Positions 50,006 to 58,417 of a stretch of 64,000 nt of DNA are shown one piece after another. Both the position numbers and the translations under genes were made by a program. Location of the stretch: NCBI RefSeq assembly GCF_042932805.1, contig NZ_CP170633.1:4030001-4094000 (forward strand). Direction: 5' to 3'. The notes under the pieces are model-generated. The model had not been told where the DNA came from and did not search any database. It saw nothing but the letters and a program-made list of their open reading frames with translations. This stretch comes from Ascidiaceihabitans sp029251465 (GTDB taxonomy: Bacteria; Pseudomonadota; Alphaproteobacteria; Rhodobacterales; Rhodobacteraceae). Position 1 is the first letter of the stretch. Every line of letters starts with the position of its first letter.

Positions 50006-50910
50006 CCACTCGCGCAGGTTTTGTCGCCTTGATCGGAGAGCCGAACGCCGGCAAATCCACCTTGCTGAACCGCATGGTCGGGGCCAAGGTTTCGATCGTC
50101 ACCCACAAGGTCCAGACGACCCGCACCCGAATTCGGGGTGTGGCGATGGAGGGCGAAACCCAGATCGTTTTTGTCGACACGCCGGGCCTATTTGCGCCGC
50201 GTCGCCGGCTGGACCGTGCGATGGTTGCCGCCGCTTGGGGCGGCGCTGCGGACGCGGATGTTGTCGTGCTGATGGTCGAGGCAAACCGTGGTGTGACCGA
50301 AGGTGTCGAAAGCATCCTTGAGGGATTGGCCGACATCGGTAAGGGGCGCAAAGTGGCGCTGGCGGTGAATAAAATTGACCGTGTCGAAGCCCCTGTCTTG
50401 CTGGGGCTGACCAAGGATTTGAACGAACGCTACCCGTTTGTTGAGACGTTCATGATCTCGGCTGAACGCGGCCACGGCGTTGATGCACTGCGCGAATGGC
50501 TGGCTGGCGAATTGCCCGAAGGCCCATGGCTGTACCCCGAGGATCAGATTGCCGATCTGCCGATGCGCATGATTGCAGCCGAAATGACTCGCGAAAAGCT
50601 GACACTGCGTTTGCATCAAGAACTGCCGTACCAAATGACGGTCGAGACCGAGAATTGGGAAGATCGCAAAGACGGATCTGCCAAGATTGATCAGGTTGTT
50701 TACGTCGTGCGTGATGGTCACAAAGGCATTCTGCTGGGCCACAAAGGCGAGACGATCAAAGCTGTCGGCAAGGAATCCCGCAAAGAGCTCGAGGAATTCT
50801 TGGGGCGCCGCGTACACCTGTTTTTACAGGTCAAGGTGCGCAGTGGCTGGCTGGACGAGGCAGAACGCTATTCTGAAATGGGCCTGAATTTCAAAGATGG
50901 AAATGCGTGA
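50002..50910 (+). CDS. era: GTPase Era
   Basis: A 302-residue GTPase that binds the 3' end of 16S rRNA during 30S maturation. G1 GEPNAGKSTLLNRM, G3 DTPGLF and G4 NKID lie in the first 130 residues, and the KH domain ends with GHKGETIKAVGKESRKELEEFLGRRVHLFLQVKV. Its ATGA overlap with rnc is the usual pairing. Confidence 0.97.
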   Translation: MTTRAGFVALIGEPNAGKSTLLNRMVGAKVSIVTHKVQTTRTRIRGVAMEGETQIVFVDTPGLFAPRRRLDRAMVAAAWGGAADADVVVLMVEANRGVTEGVESILEGLADIGKGRKVALAVNKIDRVEAPVLLGLTKDLNERYPFVETFMISAERGHGVDALREWLAGELPEGPWLYPEDQIADLPMRMIAAEMTREKLTLRLHQELPYQMTVETENWEDRKDGSAKIDQVVYVVRDGHKGILLGHKGETIKAVGKESRKELEEFLGRRVHLFLQVKVRSGWLDEAERYSEMGLNFKDGNA

Positions 50911-50931
50911 AAACAGCGATCAGGTAACGCG

Positions 50932-51261
50932 ATGGCGCGTCTGACTTCTCGGTTTTGGGTCGATGCGTATCGCGCACGGTTGCGGGTGTTGGACATTGAC
51001 GCGTTTGTTGTCGCCCACGGCGATGACACGGGCGGGGCGGTTTTGGTCAAGCTGTCGACGCTGGATGGCCAAGCAGTACTGCATCAGCGATCCTTCGATT
51101 TGCTAACTGGCACGCGGGCGTGGATAGAACTGACTGCTGGCCCCGAACGTGACGTGGACGCCGCAATTGCCCGACAACGTGAATTTGATCCCGACCTTTG
51201 GGTGATCGAAGTTGAGGACCGTCAGGGCCGCCATCTGCTAGATCAGGACGGGTTGGCGTAA
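50932..51261 (+). CDS. DUF1491 protein
   Basis: A 109-residue protein with the DUF1491 pattern RFWVDAYRARLRVLDIDAFVVAHGDDTGGAVLVKL and FDPDLWVIEVEDRQGRH. It lies between era and recO in many Rhodobacterales. Function unknown. Its stop is followed after one base by the recO start. Confidence 0.88.
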   Translation: MARLTSRFWVDAYRARLRVLDIDAFVVAHGDDTGGAVLVKLSTLDGQAVLHQRSFDLLTGTRAWIELTAGPERDVDAAIARQREFDPDLWVIEVEDRQGRHLLDQDGLA

Positions 51262-51262
51262 C

Positions 51263-51988
51263 ATGGAATGGCGCGGCACGGGCATATTGCTGGCGGTGCG
51301 CCGACATGGTGAAAGCTCTGCTATCATTGAGGTTTTTACCGAAACGCACGGTCGTCATGCGGGCGTCGTGCGCGGTGGCACCAGCCGAAAAATCGCCCCG
51401 ATTTTACAACCCGGCGCGCAGCTGGATGTTGCGTGGCGGGCGCGGTTAGAGGGGCACATCGGCAGCTTTACGGTCGAACCTGTACGCTCGCGCGCGGTCG
51501 CTGCGATGTCGGATCGTTTGATGCTGGCGGGGCTGAATACGGTCACGGGGTTGCTGACGTTTTGCCTGCCTGAACGCGAAGTCCACGCACCGCTTTATCG
51601 TCGAACCGAGACGCTGCTGGACTTGCTGGATCAACCAGATTTGTGGCCACTGGCCTATTTGCGGTGGGAATTGGCACTGCTCGAAGAGATGGGTTATGCG
51701 CTGCAGCTTGACACCTGTGCCGTCACCGGAACGCAGGATGATCTGGCGTATGTGTCGCCGAAAACTGGCCGCGCTGTGTCGCGCGGGGCAGCGGGTGAAT
51801 GGGCCAGCCGATTGTTGCCGTTGCCTGATGTTTTGCGTGGAATTGGGGCTGCGGGGGATGCAGAAATCGCTGAGGGCTTTCGCACAACGGGTCATTTTCT
51901 AAGCGCGCATTTGGCCGCAAATCAAGGCAATCGTGCCTTGCCAGAAGCGCGTGCGCGATTTGTCGATGCGTTTAACCGCCAGATTTGA
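51263..51988 (+). CDS. recO: DNA repair protein RecO
   Basis: A 241-residue recombination mediator that loads RecA with RecR. The N-terminal OB fold reads GTGILLAVRRHGESSAIIEVFTETHGRHAGVVRGG, and the helical C-terminal part LAYLRWELALLEEMGYALQLDTCAVTG. Only one cysteine of the usual zinc-ribbon is evident, as in other alphaproteobacterial RecO. Its last 17 bases overlap the convergent META-domain gene. Confidence 0.95.
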   Translation: MEWRGTGILLAVRRHGESSAIIEVFTETHGRHAGVVRGGTSRKIAPILQPGAQLDVAWRARLEGHIGSFTVEPVRSRAVAAMSDRLMLAGLNTVTGLLTFCLPEREVHAPLYRRTETLLDLLDQPDLWPLAYLRWELALLEEMGYALQLDTCAVTGTQDDLAYVSPKTGRAVSRGAAGEWASRLLPLPDVLRGIGAAGDAEIAEGFRTTGHFLSAHLAANQGNRALPEARARFVDAFNRQI

Positions 51989-52361
51989 ACACCATTTCGC
52001 GCCCTTCAGGGGTGCTTAGGATCAGCGTGTTGTTCAGCACTTCGGACAGGGACATCGCATCGAGCGCTTGGAAAAACTGCGCCTCGGCATCCAGATCAGG
52101 GCAGGCCATTTTGGTGGCCCCGATCGGACCGGCTTTAAACCACGGATAAGGCACGGTCAGGTCGGCAAAATAGCGATTGCAGGGGGCTTGTCCGCTGATG
52201 CGTCCTTCTTCGGGGAACTCAATAGTGGCACGCGCCGCAAACCGTTTGCCGTCAAGTTCGGTTAGTGTCCAAACCCGATCAGCGGCCCCGTAGGCGCGCA
52301 AGGTTTCATCCCCGCGGCAGGCAGAAATCAGCAGGACAAGGGCGAGAATGACAAAGCGCAT
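51972..52361 (-). CDS. META-domain lipoprotein (HslJ-like)
   Basis: A 129-residue protein with a lipoprotein signal MRFVILALVLLISAC (Cys15). The META fold follows, with WTLTELDGKRFAARATIEFPEEGRISGQAPCNRYFA and TKMACPDLDAEAQFFQAL. HslJ-type proteins are linked to heat or antibiotic stress. It is the last gene of the leftward SRPBCC-to-META run and converges with recO. Confidence 0.85.
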   Translation of the reverse strand: MRFVILALVLLISACRGDETLRAYGAADRVWTLTELDGKRFAARATIEFPEEGRISGQAPCNRYFADLTVPYPWFKAGPIGATKMACPDLDAEAQFFQALDAMSLSEVLNNTLILSTPEGREMVFKSGG

Positions 52362-52369
52362 GATGGCTC

Positions 52370-52891
52370 CTATTGCAGGGCAAGTACCAGATCGATGAGC
52401 GCGTCAAACGCCATCTGCGGTGTGGTGTCCGATGTGATGTTCGCAGCGCCGATCAACGTGGCATAGCAAGACAAGGCAAAGGCCGGATTCTTGAGACCCA
52501 ACTGGCCCAAAAGGCGGGCAATATGCGCCAGACGCTGTTCGTCAACTTGCGCAACAGCTTTTGCAGCATTGGCATTCGACTGTGCCCAAGCGCGGATCGC
52601 AGGATCAGCCTTGGATTGCATGATCTGAGCGGCGAAGTCGCGCAACCGAGCATCAGCACTGCCGGTCGCAGAAAGCTGGTCAACGACATCTGCAAAAGCG
52701 TCACTTTGCCAGCGTGCAAGAACCGCCCGATGGAACGCAGGGACGTCGGTAAAATGCCAGTAGAACGACCCCTTAGTGGTGCCGATCGCCCGCGCCAAAG
52801 GTTCGGCTCGCAATGCGTCGGGCCCTTTGGTAATCAGAGCCGCCAGACCTGCTGCGGTCCAAGTGTCGATGCTGTGGCGTTGTGTTTTCAT
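52370..52891 (-). CDS. TetR-family transcriptional regulator
   Basis: A 173-residue regulator. The helix-turn-helix is WTAAGLAALITKGPDALRAEPLARAIGTTKGSFYWHFTDVPAFHRAV, with the TetR-typical GSFYWHF recognition end. The C-terminal ligand domain is short. I start at MKTQRHS; the frame runs further upstream into the sigma-factor gene without a ribosome site. It follows the sigma-factor gene after 44 bases and precedes the META gene by eight. Confidence 0.87.
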   Translation of the reverse strand: MKTQRHSIDTWTAAGLAALITKGPDALRAEPLARAIGTTKGSFYWHFTDVPAFHRAVLARWQSDAFADVVDQLSATGSADARLRDFAAQIMQSKADPAIRAWAQSNANAAKAVAQVDEQRLAHIARLLGQLGLKNPAFALSCYATLIGAANITSDTTPQMAFDALIDLVLALQ

Positions 52892-52935
52892 GTGATCGCC
52901 ATACGGTGACGTATGCTGTCGCACAAGTGGTGTCT

Positions 52936-54132
52936 CTAGATTTTTACGAGATTGGCGATTTGTCGCGCGAGGTATGACCGTGAGGGGGCATCGCTGCACA
53001 ATTCCAAAGCACATTGATAGGCGGCGTGGGCTGCTTGGGGCTGATCGTCTATCACCAAAAGATGCGCTTGTGTCGCATGAAACGGTTGAAAGTTCTTAAT
53101 CTGCTTGGCAGATATCTGATCAAGCAGGGCCAATCCGGCCTTGGCATTTTGCGCGCGGCCAATGGCTGCGGCTTGGGCCACGGCACTGCCCAGCGTCGGA
53201 TACAATCGGTGCAATGCCGTCGTCAGTTGTGCGATTGCCTGCCAATCGGTTTCACTTGTGTTGGCACGATGTGCATGGACAGACTGGATTGCAGCCTCGA
53301 TCTGGAACCGCCCGATCTGCCCCATGGATTGGGCGTGCCCGAGCATTTTGGTGGCGTAATCAATCAACCGGTGATCCCAGTTTTCCGTGTCTTGCAAGTG
53401 CGTTGGCACCAGAACCCCGTTCAGGATGCGCGCACTGCTACGCGATTGCCCAAAAGCAATGAGTGCCGCGAGGCCGAAGGGCTCAGGATCGTTCCGGTGC
53501 AATTGAGTGAGAAGAGACGCGAGATATAGCGCTTCGCCCGCCAATGCGTCGCCGCCCTGCAACCAATCGAGGGCGTAGGCACCGTAGATCGCCTCGGTCA
53601 CGGCAGACAAACGGGCGGGCAGGTCCGTGCTGTCAGGAATGGAAAAGGTGATACCGCTATCTTTGATCTTTGATTTTGCGCGCACCAATCGCTGGGCCAT
53701 CGCCGCTGGCGGCAACGCAAAGGCGCGGGCGATGTCGGACGCTTGAACACCAAGCACGGTTTGCAACATCAAAGGCGTGTGCATGGCGCGATCGATCGCG
53801 GGGTGGGCGCACACGAACATCAGCTTAAGCCGCTCGTCAGGGAAATCTGCGGGATCAAGGTTGGCCATATCGGGAATATCCGTTTCAGGAACCAGACGGG
53901 CATCCCGACGCTGAACATCTGTCAACCGATTGCGCGCAGTGGTCAAAAGCCATGCTTGGGGATTGGCTGGAACACCATTGGCCGGCCATGTTGTCAGCGC
54001 CTTGGCAAAAGCATCCGATAGCGCATCTTCGGCGGCGGCAATGTCACGGCCACGACTGGCAAGGATCGCCACCAGCCGCCCGTAAGACGCACGCGCAGCG
54101 GCTTCGGCTGCATTTGCTGTCGCGTTCGTCAC
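52936..54132 (-). CDS. ECF sigma factor with helical C-terminal extension (ECF42 type)
   Basis: A 398-residue sigma factor. Region 2 includes LVAILASRGRDIAAAEDALSDAFAKAL and NPQAWLLTTARNRLTDVQRR; region 4 includes QTVLGVQASDIARAFALPPAAMAQRLVRAKSKI. A TPR-like C-terminal half of about 200 residues, carrying the DUF6596-type segment AIYGAYALDWLQGGDALAGEALYLASLL, replaces an anti-sigma factor. This group is found next to YCII-domain (DGPF) proteins, as here. The GTG start overlaps the YciI stop as GTGA; the ATG at 54195 would lie inside that gene. Confidence 0.9.
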   Translation of the reverse strand: MTNATANAAEAAARASYGRLVAILASRGRDIAAAEDALSDAFAKALTTWPANGVPANPQAWLLTTARNRLTDVQRRDARLVPETDIPDMANLDPADFPDERLKLMFVCAHPAIDRAMHTPLMLQTVLGVQASDIARAFALPPAAMAQRLVRAKSKIKDSGITFSIPDSTDLPARLSAVTEAIYGAYALDWLQGGDALAGEALYLASLLTQLHRNDPEPFGLAALIAFGQSRSSARILNGVLVPTHLQDTENWDHRLIDYATKMLGHAQSMGQIGRFQIEAAIQSVHAHRANTSETDWQAIAQLTTALHRLYPTLGSAVAQAAAIGRAQNAKAGLALLDQISAKQIKNFQPFHATQAHLLVIDDQPQAAHAAYQCALELCSDAPSRSYLARQIANLVKI

Positions 54133-54476
54133 CCCATCATCGACGCGCGAATTTCGACCTTGCCGCGCCGCGCTGCCGGACATTTGCGCGCCCATTCCAT
54201 CGCGGCATCAAGGTCTGGAACATCGACCACAAAATACCCGCCCAGCGTTTCTTTGGTGTCGGCAAAGGGGCCATCTTGGATACGCTCTGTACCCCCCAAC
54301 AATGACAGGGTCGTGGCCGTGTGCGTGGCGTACAACCTGTCGGTATCCACAAAAACGCCAGCCTCGTTCAGGTCCTGAATATAGGCCCCGTACAGTTGTT
54401 TTTCCTTGTCCCAGTCATCGGCCGTCAGATGGGCCAGATTGGCGGGATCGGTGTATAGTAAAAATGTATAACGCAC
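54129..54476 (-). CDS. YciI-like (YCII/DGPF domain) protein
   Basis: A 115-residue ferredoxin-like fold protein with the RIQDGPFADTKETLGGYFVVDVPDLDAA signature. YciI relatives are weak hydrolases, and DGPF proteins regularly accompany ECF42 sigma factors, where they probably act as sensors or outputs. The GTG start has AAGGA eight bases upstream, and the frame before it is part of the SRPBCC gene region. Confidence 0.9.
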   Translation of the reverse strand: MRYTFLLYTDPANLAHLTADDWDKEKQLYGAYIQDLNEAGVFVDTDRLYATHTATTLSLLGGTERIQDGPFADTKETLGGYFVVDVPDLDAAMEWARKCPAARRGKVEIRASMMG

Positions 54477-54487
54477 GTTTTTGTTCC

Positions 54488-54997
54488 TTAGCTGGCCGTG
54501 TTGAGGTTGCTGAGACCCTGTTCCAAAGTCTTGCCGATCATTTTGTCCATGAACAGACCAAATGTGCGTTTGATCGGGTTCAAGCCCATGTCGGCCTGCA
54601 TGGTCCACGTCACTTCTGTGCCATCTGCTTTGGGCAGGACCGTGAGAATTTGAATAGGCTGCCCCATCGCACCGAGGTCAATTGCATAGGTCACCGAGGT
54701 GTCGGTGATGGCCGAAACTGTCTGTCGGCCTTTGCCGTCTTTGCCCTCGAACTGAAACCCTGATCCAACGCCGTGGTCAGGACCAAAATGACTGATTTTC
54801 AGGTCAGGGTCCGCAGAGGCATAGGGGTTAAAGCTTTGATAGCCCATGTTGGACGCGGCCCGTGCAATGATATCTGCCGGAGCGGCTTGGACCAGCGCTG
54901 TGCGTTCAACGACGACATTGCGGGGCAGCAAATACGTCGCTGCAGTCAGCCCGCCAATGCCGGCCGCAGCAACGACGAAGGTTTGTATGAGGGTCAT
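54488..54997 (-). CDS. Membrane-anchored SRPBCC-family protein
   Basis: A 169-residue protein: one N-terminal membrane helix (TFVVAAAGIGGLTAATYLL), then a START/polyketide-cyclase-like domain (VVERTALVQAAPADIIARAAS, SAITDTSVTYAIDLGAMG, TEVTWTMQADMGLNPIKR). Ligand unknown. The start has a full AAGGAG. It heads the leftward group that continues with YciI and the ECF sigma factor after an 11-base gap. Confidence 0.82.
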   Translation of the reverse strand: MTLIQTFVVAAAGIGGLTAATYLLPRNVVVERTALVQAAPADIIARAASNMGYQSFNPYASADPDLKISHFGPDHGVGSGFQFEGKDGKGRQTVSAITDTSVTYAIDLGAMGQPIQILTVLPKADGTEVTWTMQADMGLNPIKRTFGLFMDKMIGKTLEQGLSNLNTAS

Positions 54998-55113
54998 GAT
55001 GTCTCTCCTTGGTGTCATGATCAAAAGCAATTTGTGCTTTCATGAACATGACGAACGCAGCAGAGCCGGATCGACAGTTTAGCGAAATATAATTGAGAAA
55101 TTGGGACTGAGGA

Positions 55114-55153
55114 TAAAAAAGGGGCCAGCGCAGTGACCTGGCTGACCCTTTTG
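55114..55153 (-). terminator. Terminator of mcd
   Basis: On the minus strand AAAAGGG, an unpaired TCA bulge and GCCAG pair with CTGGC and CCCTTTT, followed by further T. The stem is imperfect but the T run is strong. It lies 20 bases past the mcd stop. Confidence 0.65.
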
Positions 55154-55172
55154 GTTTTTAGGCGTCGTGGTG

Positions 55173-56861
55173 TTAACCTAGGATGCGTCGCGCGATGACT
55201 TGCGCTTGAATTTCCGCGGCCCCTTCAAAGATGTTCAGGATGCGGGCGTCGCACAGCACGCGGCTGATTTTGTATTCCAGCGCGAAACCGTTGCCGCCAT
55301 GGATTTGCAGACCGTTGTCGGCAGCCGCCCAAGCAACTCGTGCGCCCAGCAGTTTCGCCATGCCCGCCTCTACGTCGCAGCGCCGGCCTTCGTCTTTTTC
55401 AAACGCGCTGAAATAGGTCAGCTGACGGGCCACCATGATTTCGACAGCCATCATCGCGAGCTTGTTTGCAACGCGCGGGAATTCGATCAGGGACTTGCCG
55501 AACTGTTTGCGGTCAATTGCGTACTGCATCGAAATATCTAGCGCGGATTGCGCCACACCAATCGCACGTGCGGCCGTTTGGATGCGTGCGGATTCGAACG
55601 TCTCCATCAGCTGTTTAAAGCCTTTACCCTCTTCGCCGCCCAGAAGGTTCTCGCCTTTGACGTGAAAGCCATCGAACGCCAACTCGTATTCTTTCATGCC
55701 GCGATAGCCCAAAACTTCGATTTCGCCGCCGGTCATACCGTCCGTTGGAAACGGGTTTTCGTCGGTGCCCGGGGTCTTTTCGGCCAAGAACATCGACAGG
55801 CCTTTGTAGTTGGTCGTGTCGGGATCGGTGCGGGCCAGCAAGGTCATCACGTGGGTGCGAGATGCGTGCGTGATCCATGTTTTGTTGCCGGTCACGGTGT
55901 AATCGCCAGCGTCGCCTTTGACTGCGCGGGTGCGCAATGCGCCCAGATCCGAGCCTGTGTTTGGTTCGGTGAACACGGCGGTTGGCAGTGTCTCTGCGGA
56001 GGCAATTCTTGGCAGCCACTTTTGTTTTTGCTCGTCAGTGCCGCCTGCGATAATCAGTTCGGCCGCGATTTCAGAGCGGGTCCCGAGGGAGCCAACGCCG
56101 ATGTAGCCGCGCGACAATTCTTCGGACACCACGCACATGGATGCTTTGGACAGGCCAAAACCACCGTATTCTTCGGGGATCGTCAGGCCAAAGACGCCCA
56201 TTTCAGCAAGATCGTCGATGATTTCCATCGGGATCAGTTCATCCTTGAGGTGCCATTCGTGGGCAAAGGGTTCGACCTTTTCCACAGCGTAACGGCGGAA
56301 CTGCTCGCGGATCATTTCCAGTTCTTCGTCCAGACCTGTGGCCCCGACGGTCACATTTGCTGATTGTTCCTGCATCAGATCAACCAGACGAACGCGGGCC
56401 GCTTGAGTGTTGCCGCCTTGGGTCAGGGTTTGAACCGCAGGCTCCATCATGCCGCGCATCTCGGACTGGTCCAGACCCATATCTTGCAGCCGCAGCATTT
56501 CGCCCTGGTTCATCTGGATGCCGCCGTAGACCTGCCAAAGGTACTCACCAAAGGTGATTTGCAGGATCAATTGTTCGACTTCGCCAAATTTTCCGTCCGC
56601 ATTTAACGTTTCGGCCCACGCGTGCATTTGGCGCAAAGATTGGGCGTAAGTTGCCAACCAAGCGAGCCCGTGTGTGGCCGTTTGGTGCTGTTCTACAAGG
56701 CGCGCGGACACACGACCATCCTCAGACACCAAACCACGCAGGTGGGTCTTGGCAACGTCCAAAATGCTCTCGACAGGAGCGATTGCCGCACCTGTGAGGG
56801 AAAGCAGATCGTCGAGGATAACCGAATGTGTCATCGTAAGGTCTTGTCCATCATGGGCCAT
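55173..56861 (-). CDS. mcd: (2S)-methylsuccinyl-CoA dehydrogenase
   Basis: An FAD-dependent acyl-CoA dehydrogenase of 562 residues. Compared with ordinary family members it has an extra N-terminal helical domain of about 180 residues, as in methylsuccinyl-CoA dehydrogenase of the ethylmalonyl-CoA pathway, which forms mesaconyl-CoA. The catalytic core includes GVFGLTIPEEYGGFG, TAVFTEPNTGSDLGAL, NKTWITHASRTH, YAIDRKQFGKSLIEFPRV and IHGGNGFALEYKISR. AAGGA eight bases upstream supports the first ATG. The assignment over other long acyl-CoA dehydrogenases is by architecture. The pathway needs B12 mutases, in line with the cobalamin genes elsewhere in the window. Confidence 0.82.
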   Translation of the reverse strand: MAHDGQDLTMTHSVILDDLLSLTGAAIAPVESILDVAKTHLRGLVSEDGRVSARLVEQHQTATHGLAWLATYAQSLRQMHAWAETLNADGKFGEVEQLILQITFGEYLWQVYGGIQMNQGEMLRLQDMGLDQSEMRGMMEPAVQTLTQGGNTQAARVRLVDLMQEQSANVTVGATGLDEELEMIREQFRRYAVEKVEPFAHEWHLKDELIPMEIIDDLAEMGVFGLTIPEEYGGFGLSKASMCVVSEELSRGYIGVGSLGTRSEIAAELIIAGGTDEQKQKWLPRIASAETLPTAVFTEPNTGSDLGALRTRAVKGDAGDYTVTGNKTWITHASRTHVMTLLARTDPDTTNYKGLSMFLAEKTPGTDENPFPTDGMTGGEIEVLGYRGMKEYELAFDGFHVKGENLLGGEEGKGFKQLMETFESARIQTAARAIGVAQSALDISMQYAIDRKQFGKSLIEFPRVANKLAMMAVEIMVARQLTYFSAFEKDEGRRCDVEAGMAKLLGARVAWAAADNGLQIHGGNGFALEYKISRVLCDARILNIFEGAAEIQAQVIARRILG

Positions 56862-57007
56862 GCATCACTTCCTTTTTGCTTGGGTCAGGGTCTAATCCTT
56901 TCGCAGGTGCAGCGCAACAAAAATACATTTGAGTGCGGCATCTTGTTCGAAAATTGCGCGTTGATTTTTTGCGGTGCAGCACTAACGCTAGGTGCTATAG
57001 CGGGCAC

Positions 57008-57775
57008 ATGGATATTTTGTTCGAAATCATGACGCTCCCTCAATTCATTTTTGCGTGCTGCATCGCGTTGTTGGCGGGATTCGTCAAAGGCGTCGTCGGA
57101 TTCGCAATGCCGATGGTTTTTATATCTGGCCTCAGCACCTTTCTCGCGCCTGAGTTGGCTTTGGCGGGGCTGATTCTGCCCACTTTGGTGACGAATGTGA
57201 TGCAATCCATGCGCCAAGGGCCGCGTGCTGCATGGGAATCAGTCAAACGATTCCGTGTCTTTTTAGGTGTCGGATTGGTGACACTGGTGCTCGGGGCGCA
57301 AATGGTGCGCGTTTTGGAACCCGCCACCATGCTGCTGGTGATCGGCGTGCCAGTGGTGGCATTCGCCTGCATGCAGCTGGTTGGTTGGGCCCCGACATTG
57401 CCCAGTGCCTCGAACAAGGTCGCAGTTGGCGTTGGCGCATTCACCGGTTTCATGGGTGGATTGTCGGGCATCTGGGGGCCGCCAACGGTCGCGTATTTGA
57501 CGGCGTTGAACATCGGCAAAAACGACTTTATGCGCGTCCAAGGCGTGATCTATGGTTTGGGCGCTGTGGCGCTGACGCTGGCACATATGGGGTCTGGCGT
57601 TCTGCGGGCGCAAACGTGGCCGTTGGGAATCGCAATGGTGCCAACAGCGGTTTTGGGCATGTGGATCGGCGGGCAAGTATTAGACCGTATCGATCAGGCG
57701 ATGTTCAAACGTGCAATACTTGTGGTGTTGCTTGTCGCTGGCCTAAATCTGCTGCGGCGTGCGGTTATGGGTTGA
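57008..57775 (+). CDS. TauE/SafE-family permease
   Basis: A 255-residue membrane protein with about eight hydrophobic segments and the family motifs LLAGFVKGVVGFAMPMVFIS and FTGFMGGLSGIWGPPTVAYLTAL. Members export sulfite, sulfoacetate or other small organosulfur anions. The substrate is not evident and no sulfonate genes are adjacent. An upstream GTG at 56933 is also in frame; the ATG leaves a normal membrane start. Confidence 0.85.
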   Translation: MDILFEIMTLPQFIFACCIALLAGFVKGVVGFAMPMVFISGLSTFLAPELALAGLILPTLVTNVMQSMRQGPRAAWESVKRFRVFLGVGLVTLVLGAQMVRVLEPATMLLVIGVPVVAFACMQLVGWAPTLPSASNKVAVGVGAFTGFMGGLSGIWGPPTVAYLTALNIGKNDFMRVQGVIYGLGAVALTLAHMGSGVLRAQTWPLGIAMVPTAVLGMWIGGQVLDRIDQAMFKRAILVVLLVAGLNLLRRAVMG

Positions 57776-57795
57776 AACCTAACGCGGCAAAGAAG

Positions 57796-57825
57796 AATGG
57801 GCCTGACCAACTGGCCAGACCCATT
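57796..57825 (-). terminator. Terminator of the XRE regulator gene
   Basis: On the minus strand AATGGGTCTGGCCA pairs with TGGTCAGGCCCATT through 14 bp including two G-U pairs, followed by TTCTTT. On the plus strand the two G-U pairs become A-C mismatches, so it fits the leftward gene better than the TauE gene. Confidence 0.7.
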
Positions 57826-57856
57826 TACCAAAACACTGGTTAAAAATTCTAAAGTA

Positions 57857-58210
57857 TTAGGCGCGCCGAGCGACTGTTGTACCGGCGACGTCTTGGATGA
57901 AGGTCACGATGCGCGCCTTCATTTGTTCGTCCTTGATCGAAGCAACAGCGCTGACGATGTCCATCGCGCTATCTTTTTGCGTGTTCGCATCTTCGTCGAG
58001 GCCTTCAAAGAAATAGGATGTTGGCACTTCCAGAATATTGGAAAGCTCAAACAAACGGCTTGCTGCGATTCGGTTAGAACCAATTTCGTATTTTTGAATT
58101 TGTTGAAAAGAAAGTTTTAGGCGACGGGCAACATCTGTCTGAGACAAGCGGCGCAGAGTGCGGGCTTGCTTCAATTGGCGCCCGACGTGGATGTCTACTG
58201 CATGTGGCAT
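57857..58210 (-). CDS. XRE-family transcriptional regulator
   Basis: A 117-residue protein. The Cro/C1-type helix-turn-helix is LKQARTLRRLSQTDVARRLKLSFQQIQKYEIGSNRI (residues 13-48), followed by IAASRLFELSNILEVPTSYFFEGL, the classical ending of the domain, and a helical tail for oligomerisation. GGAG stands ten bases upstream of the ATG. A GATTAC-T-GTAATC palindrome 24-36 bases upstream of the start is a likely operator. Such proteins are common single-domain regulators in Rhodobacteraceae. Confidence 0.9.
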   Translation of the reverse strand: MPHAVDIHVGRQLKQARTLRRLSQTDVARRLKLSFQQIQKYEIGSNRIAASRLFELSNILEVPTSYFFEGLDEDANTQKDSAMDIVSAVASIKDEQMKARIVTFIQDVAGTTVARRA

Positions 58211-58233
58211 TTTTATTTATCTCCGGTTGAACT

Positions 58234-58246
58234 GATTACTGTAATC
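58234..58246. promoter_or_regulatory. Palindrome upstream of the XRE gene (putative operator)
   Basis: GATTAC-T-GTAATC, a perfect 6-bp inverted repeat around one base, 24 bases before the XRE start codon. XRE proteins usually bind such sites. The intergenic region beyond it, up to 58400, is A/T-rich and contains an ATAATGCA direct repeat (58286 and 58301, 15-base period). Confidence 0.45.
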
Positions 58247-58417
58247 GTAAAATTTGCCACGTCAGGCAATTGAGTAACTTTTTACATAATGCAACCATAG
58301 ATAATGCATTGATGTATTAAAAATTTACCTATAAGGTTACACTAACTTACCATCGACGGTGTATTGATCATCCGTCTGCCTGAATTCTCTCCGAATCTCT
58401 AAGAGCTCTTGGATAAT

